Source: Bacteroides sp. UBA7333
GTDB lineage: Bacteria > Bacteroidota > Bacteroidia > Bacteroidales > Bacteroidaceae
Length of the DNA stretch: 64,000 nucleotides
Assembly (NCBI GenBank): GCA_002471195.1
Contig: DKPN01000009.1
Location: 5,277 to 69,276, forward strand
Reading direction: 5' to 3'
Made by a program: the position numbers and the translations under genes. Positions within the stretch are counted from its first letter, which is position 1. Every line of letters starts with the position of its first letter. This document shows, one piece after another, positions 61,902 through 64,000 of the stretch. The notes under the pieces are model-generated. The model made no database searches, was not told the origin of the DNA, and was given only the letters and a program-made list of their open reading frames with translations.

Positions 61902-63704
61902 TTAGTCTATCATTCTGACAGCCCCTTTGTCGGCCGAACTTACCATACTTGCGTAAGCTTTCAAACTTTTAGGAATATGACGATTGCGTGTTGATTGACG
62001 CATAGTGCGTGCTTCCAGCTCTTCGTGGCTTAATAGTACATTAATGGTTCGGTTAGGAATATCAATTTCAATCATGTCTCCATCCAGCACTTTTCCAATA
62101 TTACCTCCGGCAGCAGCTTCGGGTGATATGTGTCCAATACTTAAACCTGATGTGCCACCGCTAAAACGACCATCGGTGATAAGTGCGCATTCTTTTCCTA
62201 AATGACGTGATTTGATATATGAAGTAGGATAGAGCATCTCTTGCATGCCAGGTCCTCCCTTCGGACCTTCATGTGTTATTACAACGACATCACCGCTAAC
62301 TACCTCTCCTTTTAATATGCCTTCACATGCTGCTTCTTGACTATCAAAAACTTTGGCTGGTCCGGTGAATTTCCATATACTTTCGTCTACCCCTGCTGTT
62401 TTCACAACACAACCATTCTGTGCTATATTGCCTTTAAGAATTGCTAATCCACCATCCTTACTATAAGCATGTTGCATATCTCGTATGCAACCCTCTATTC
62501 TGTCGGTATCTAAATCGTTATAATAACAATTTTGCGATCCTAAAACCAAATTAAATTTACCTGCCGGCGCACTCAAGTATTTATGGATAGCCTCTTCTGC
62601 AACCTGACCAGATGTTATGTCATATTGCGCTAATGCATCGGCCAATGTTAGTCCATCTACTCTGTTTACAGCTGTGTCTATCAAGCCGGCTTTGTTGAGT
62701 TCTCCCAATATAGCCATAATACCACCAGCACGATTGACATCTTGGATATGATATTTCTGAGTGTTCGGAGCTACTTTACAGAGACAAGGACTTTTGCGCG
62801 ATAGTATATCGATATCGTCCATCGTAAAGTCAACTTCGGCTTCGTGTGCTATGGCCAATAAATGTAATATTGTGTTTGTTGACCCTCCCATTGCAATATC
62901 GAGAGTCATCGCATTTAAAAATGCCGAACGGGTGGCTATGCTTTTGGGCAATACACTTTCGTCGCCATCATTGTAATATTTAAATGCATTGTTTACGATT
63001 AACGCAGCAGCCTCTTCAAATAATTTTTTCCGATTTTCGTGAGTCGCAACAATAGTGCCATTACCTGGCAGTGCCAATCCAATTGCCTCATTTAAGCAAT
63101 TCATAGAATTTGCTGTAAACATTCCCGAGCAGCTACCACATGTTGGACATGCGCTTCTTTCTATTTTTTCGACTTCTTTATCGTCTACATTCTTATCGGC
63201 TGCTGTAATCATTGCATCAATCAGGTCAAGATGTTTTCCATCTAACTCACCTGCTTCCATCGGGCCACCCGATACAAAAACAGTTGGAATATTCAATCGC
63301 ATGGCTGCCATTAACATTCCTGGTGTTATTTTGTCACAATTACTGATGCAAATCATGGCATCGGCTTTGTGGGCATTTACCATGTACTCTACACTATCTG
63401 CTATAATATCGCGCGACGGCAAAGAGTAAAGCATGCCATCATGGCCCATTGCTATACCATCATCGATGGCTATTGTATTGAACTCAGCTGCAAAACAACC
63501 AAGCTTTTCTATCTCAGTTTTTACTTGTTGACCAATCTTATGTAGGTGTACATGCCCGGGAACAAACTGTGTAAAAGAGTTGACGATGGCTATAATTGGT
63601 TTGCCCAATTGTTCTTTTTTCATTCCGTTGGCTGTCCACAATGCTCTTGCACCAGCCATTCGTCGACCTTGTGTACTGGATGCGCTGCGTAACTGCTTTT
63701 TCAT
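61902..63704 (-). CDS. ilvD: Dihydroxy-acid dehydratase
   Basis: IlvD removes water from dihydroxy acids to give the keto acids of Val and Ile. The 600-residue enzyme has the iron-sulfur Cys residues in ICISNCDKITPGM (Cys123) and ACPTCGSCSGMFTANSMN (near 190), with Asp81/Asp82 in AIDDGIAMGHDGM as metal ligands. Length and motifs are those of the [4Fe-4S] or [2Fe-2S] IlvD/Edd family, and the operon context fixes it as IlvD rather than Edd. It is the first structural gene behind the leader and attenuator. Confidence 0.97.
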   Translation of the reverse strand: MKKQLRSASSTQGRRMAGARALWTANGMKKEQLGKPIIAIVNSFTQFVPGHVHLHKIGQQVKTEIEKLGCFAAEFNTIAIDDGIAMGHDGMLYSLPSRDIIADSVEYMVNAHKADAMICISNCDKITPGMLMAAMRLNIPTVFVSGGPMEAGELDGKHLDLIDAMITAADKNVDDKEVEKIERSACPTCGSCSGMFTANSMNCLNEAIGLALPGNGTIVATHENRKKLFEEAAALIVNNAFKYYNDGDESVLPKSIATRSAFLNAMTLDIAMGGSTNTILHLLAIAHEAEVDFTMDDIDILSRKSPCLCKVAPNTQKYHIQDVNRAGGIMAILGELNKAGLIDTAVNRVDGLTLADALAQYDITSGQVAEEAIHKYLSAPAGKFNLVLGSQNCYYNDLDTDRIEGCIRDMQHAYSKDGGLAILKGNIAQNGCVVKTAGVDESIWKFTGPAKVFDSQEAACEGILKGEVVSGDVVVITHEGPKGGPGMQEMLYPTSYIKSRHLGKECALITDGRFSGGTSGLSIGHISPEAAAGGNIGKVLDGDMIEIDIPNRTINVLLSHEELEARTMRQSTRNRHIPKSLKAYASMVSSADKGAVRMID

Positions 63705-63722
63705 TGGTTTATCTTTTTATAT

Positions 63723-63769
63723 AAATTAGAAAGCCTTTCTCACTTTGAATGAGAAAGGCTTTCTAATTT
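63723..63769 (-). terminator. Attenuator terminator (3:4 stem) of the ilv leader
   Basis: A perfect 20-bp inverted repeat (arms 63723-63742 and 63750-63769, 7-base loop) lies between the leader peptide gene and ilvD, ending 19 bases before the ATG. On the minus strand the distal arm is followed by a moderately T-rich run (TTTCTAATTTAT), weaker than a usual U-tract. The proximal arm (segment 3) can instead pair with segment 2. Confidence 0.85.
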
Positions 63770-63792
63770 TGTTTTATATGATATGAATACAT

Positions 63793-63862
63793 ACAACAAC
63801 CTTTCTCACATTATATATGTGACCACCACGATAATAATAATATGGAGAGAAATCAGGTTGTT
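63793..63862 (-). promoter_or_regulatory. Segments 1 and 2 of the ilv attenuator
   Basis: Segment 1 (63847-63862, inside the leader peptide frame) reads AACAACCTGATTTCTC on the minus strand and pairs with segment 2 (63795-63807, GAGAAAGGTTGTT) over 13 bp with a 3-base bulge. Segment 2, which spans the leader stop codon, can pair instead with segment 3 through TGAGAAAGG and CCTTTCTCA, giving an antiterminator. Confidence 0.8.
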
Positions 63863-63880
63863 TGGTTGAAATATATTCAT
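63806..63880 (-). CDS. ilv leader peptide, 24 residues
   Basis: The frame starts with ATG at 63880 and ends with TGA at 63806. The peptide is MNIFQPNNLISLH followed by four Ile (ATT ATT ATT ATC, residues 14-17), three Val (GTG GTG GTC, residues 18-20) and TYIM. Eleven or more of 24 residues are Ile, Val or Leu, the end products of the operon. Position (about 20-25 bases behind the predicted transcription start), composition and overlap with segments 1 and 2 are just what ribosome-mediated attenuation requires. The short size means that gene finders will normally miss it. Confidence 0.88.
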   Translation of the reverse strand: MNIFQPNNLISLHIIIIVVVTYIM

Positions 63881-63908
63881 GTATAGTTGTATTCTTTATT
63901 TAATGCTA

Positions 63909-63939
63909 CAAAGGTAAGCGGATTTTTATTATATGCAAA
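63909..63939 (-). promoter_or_regulatory. Promoter of the ilv operon
   Basis: On the minus strand TTTG (63936-63939), a 19-base spacer and TACCTTTG (63909-63916) match the Bacteroidota consensus at every fixed base. The leader peptide ATG lies 29 bases downstream of the box, and ilvD about 200 bases downstream. Confidence 0.8.
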
Positions 63940-64000
63940 CAAATTGATGAAAAAAAAGAGTAAAAGGTGATTAATCGTAATTAAATATGGATTAAAGTAT

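Noticed and set aside
63944..64000. Short frame beginning with Met-Lys-Lys at the right edge
   Set aside because: It stops after about seven codons and lies upstream of the ilv promoter; no support for a gene.

Overview
The window is chromosomal DNA from an anaerobic member of the Bacteroidota, most likely order Bacteroidales. The evidence is a low-GC base composition, promoters of the form TTTG-N19-TAnnTTTG, a SprA/Sov-type type IX secretion translocon beside ruvA, a PorE-like lipoprotein, a DUF4290 protein, a two-subunit B12-dependent methylmalonyl-CoA mutase, an anaerobic ribonucleotide reductase, and MurA with Asp in place of the usual active-site Cys. I see no rRNA, tRNA, insertion sequence, prophage or CRISPR array. 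The genus cannot be fixed from the sequence alone.

Layout. 1-6.4 kb: a TPR protein cut by the left edge, menA, a metallophosphoesterase, and a minus-strand run yicC-gmk-nadD-cation/proton antiporter. 6.5-13.3 kb: plus-strand tsaB, DUF4290, murA-rimM, M23 peptidase, dxr, rseP (envelope, isoprenoid and translation functions). 13.4-16.5 kb: nrdD-nrdG behind a cobalamin riboswitch. 16.8-23.4 kb: two DUF3857/transglutaminase-like secreted proteins (one catalytically intact, one not), an FAD oxidoreductase and diaminopimelate dehydrogenase. 23.5-31.6 kb: ruvA, the 2438-residue SprA/Sov gene and a 45-residue basic protein. 31.7-35.4 kb: two exported proteins of unknown function and an AspT-type transporter. 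35.7-39.8 kb: mutA-mutB. 40-48.8 kb: DUF4153 membrane protein, lipoprotein carbonic anhydrase, lipocalin, topB, PorE-like protein, aquaporin. 49.2-57.3 kb: peptidase, aroC, acn-icd, SF1 helicase. 57.7-63.9 kb: the operon ilvD-ilvB-ilvN-acyl-ACP thioesterase-ilvC, behind a strong promoter and a leader.

How the parts work together. Two RNA-level controls stand out. First, the ilv leader encodes a 24-residue peptide with four Ile and three Val codons in a row, followed by segments that can pair as 1:2, 2:3 (antiterminator) or 3:4 (20-bp terminator); this is the classical ribosome-mediated attenuator layout. Second, the B12 riboswitch in front of nrdDG implies that B12 represses the B12-independent reductase, which predicts a B12-dependent class II reductase elsewhere in the genome. 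The same organism uses B12 in MutAB. The partial oxidative TCA pair acn-icd fits 2-oxoglutarate and glutamate synthesis. SprA and the PorE-like protein point to a working type IX secretion system. Most transcription units are closed by clear inverted-repeat terminators, many of them shared by convergent genes.
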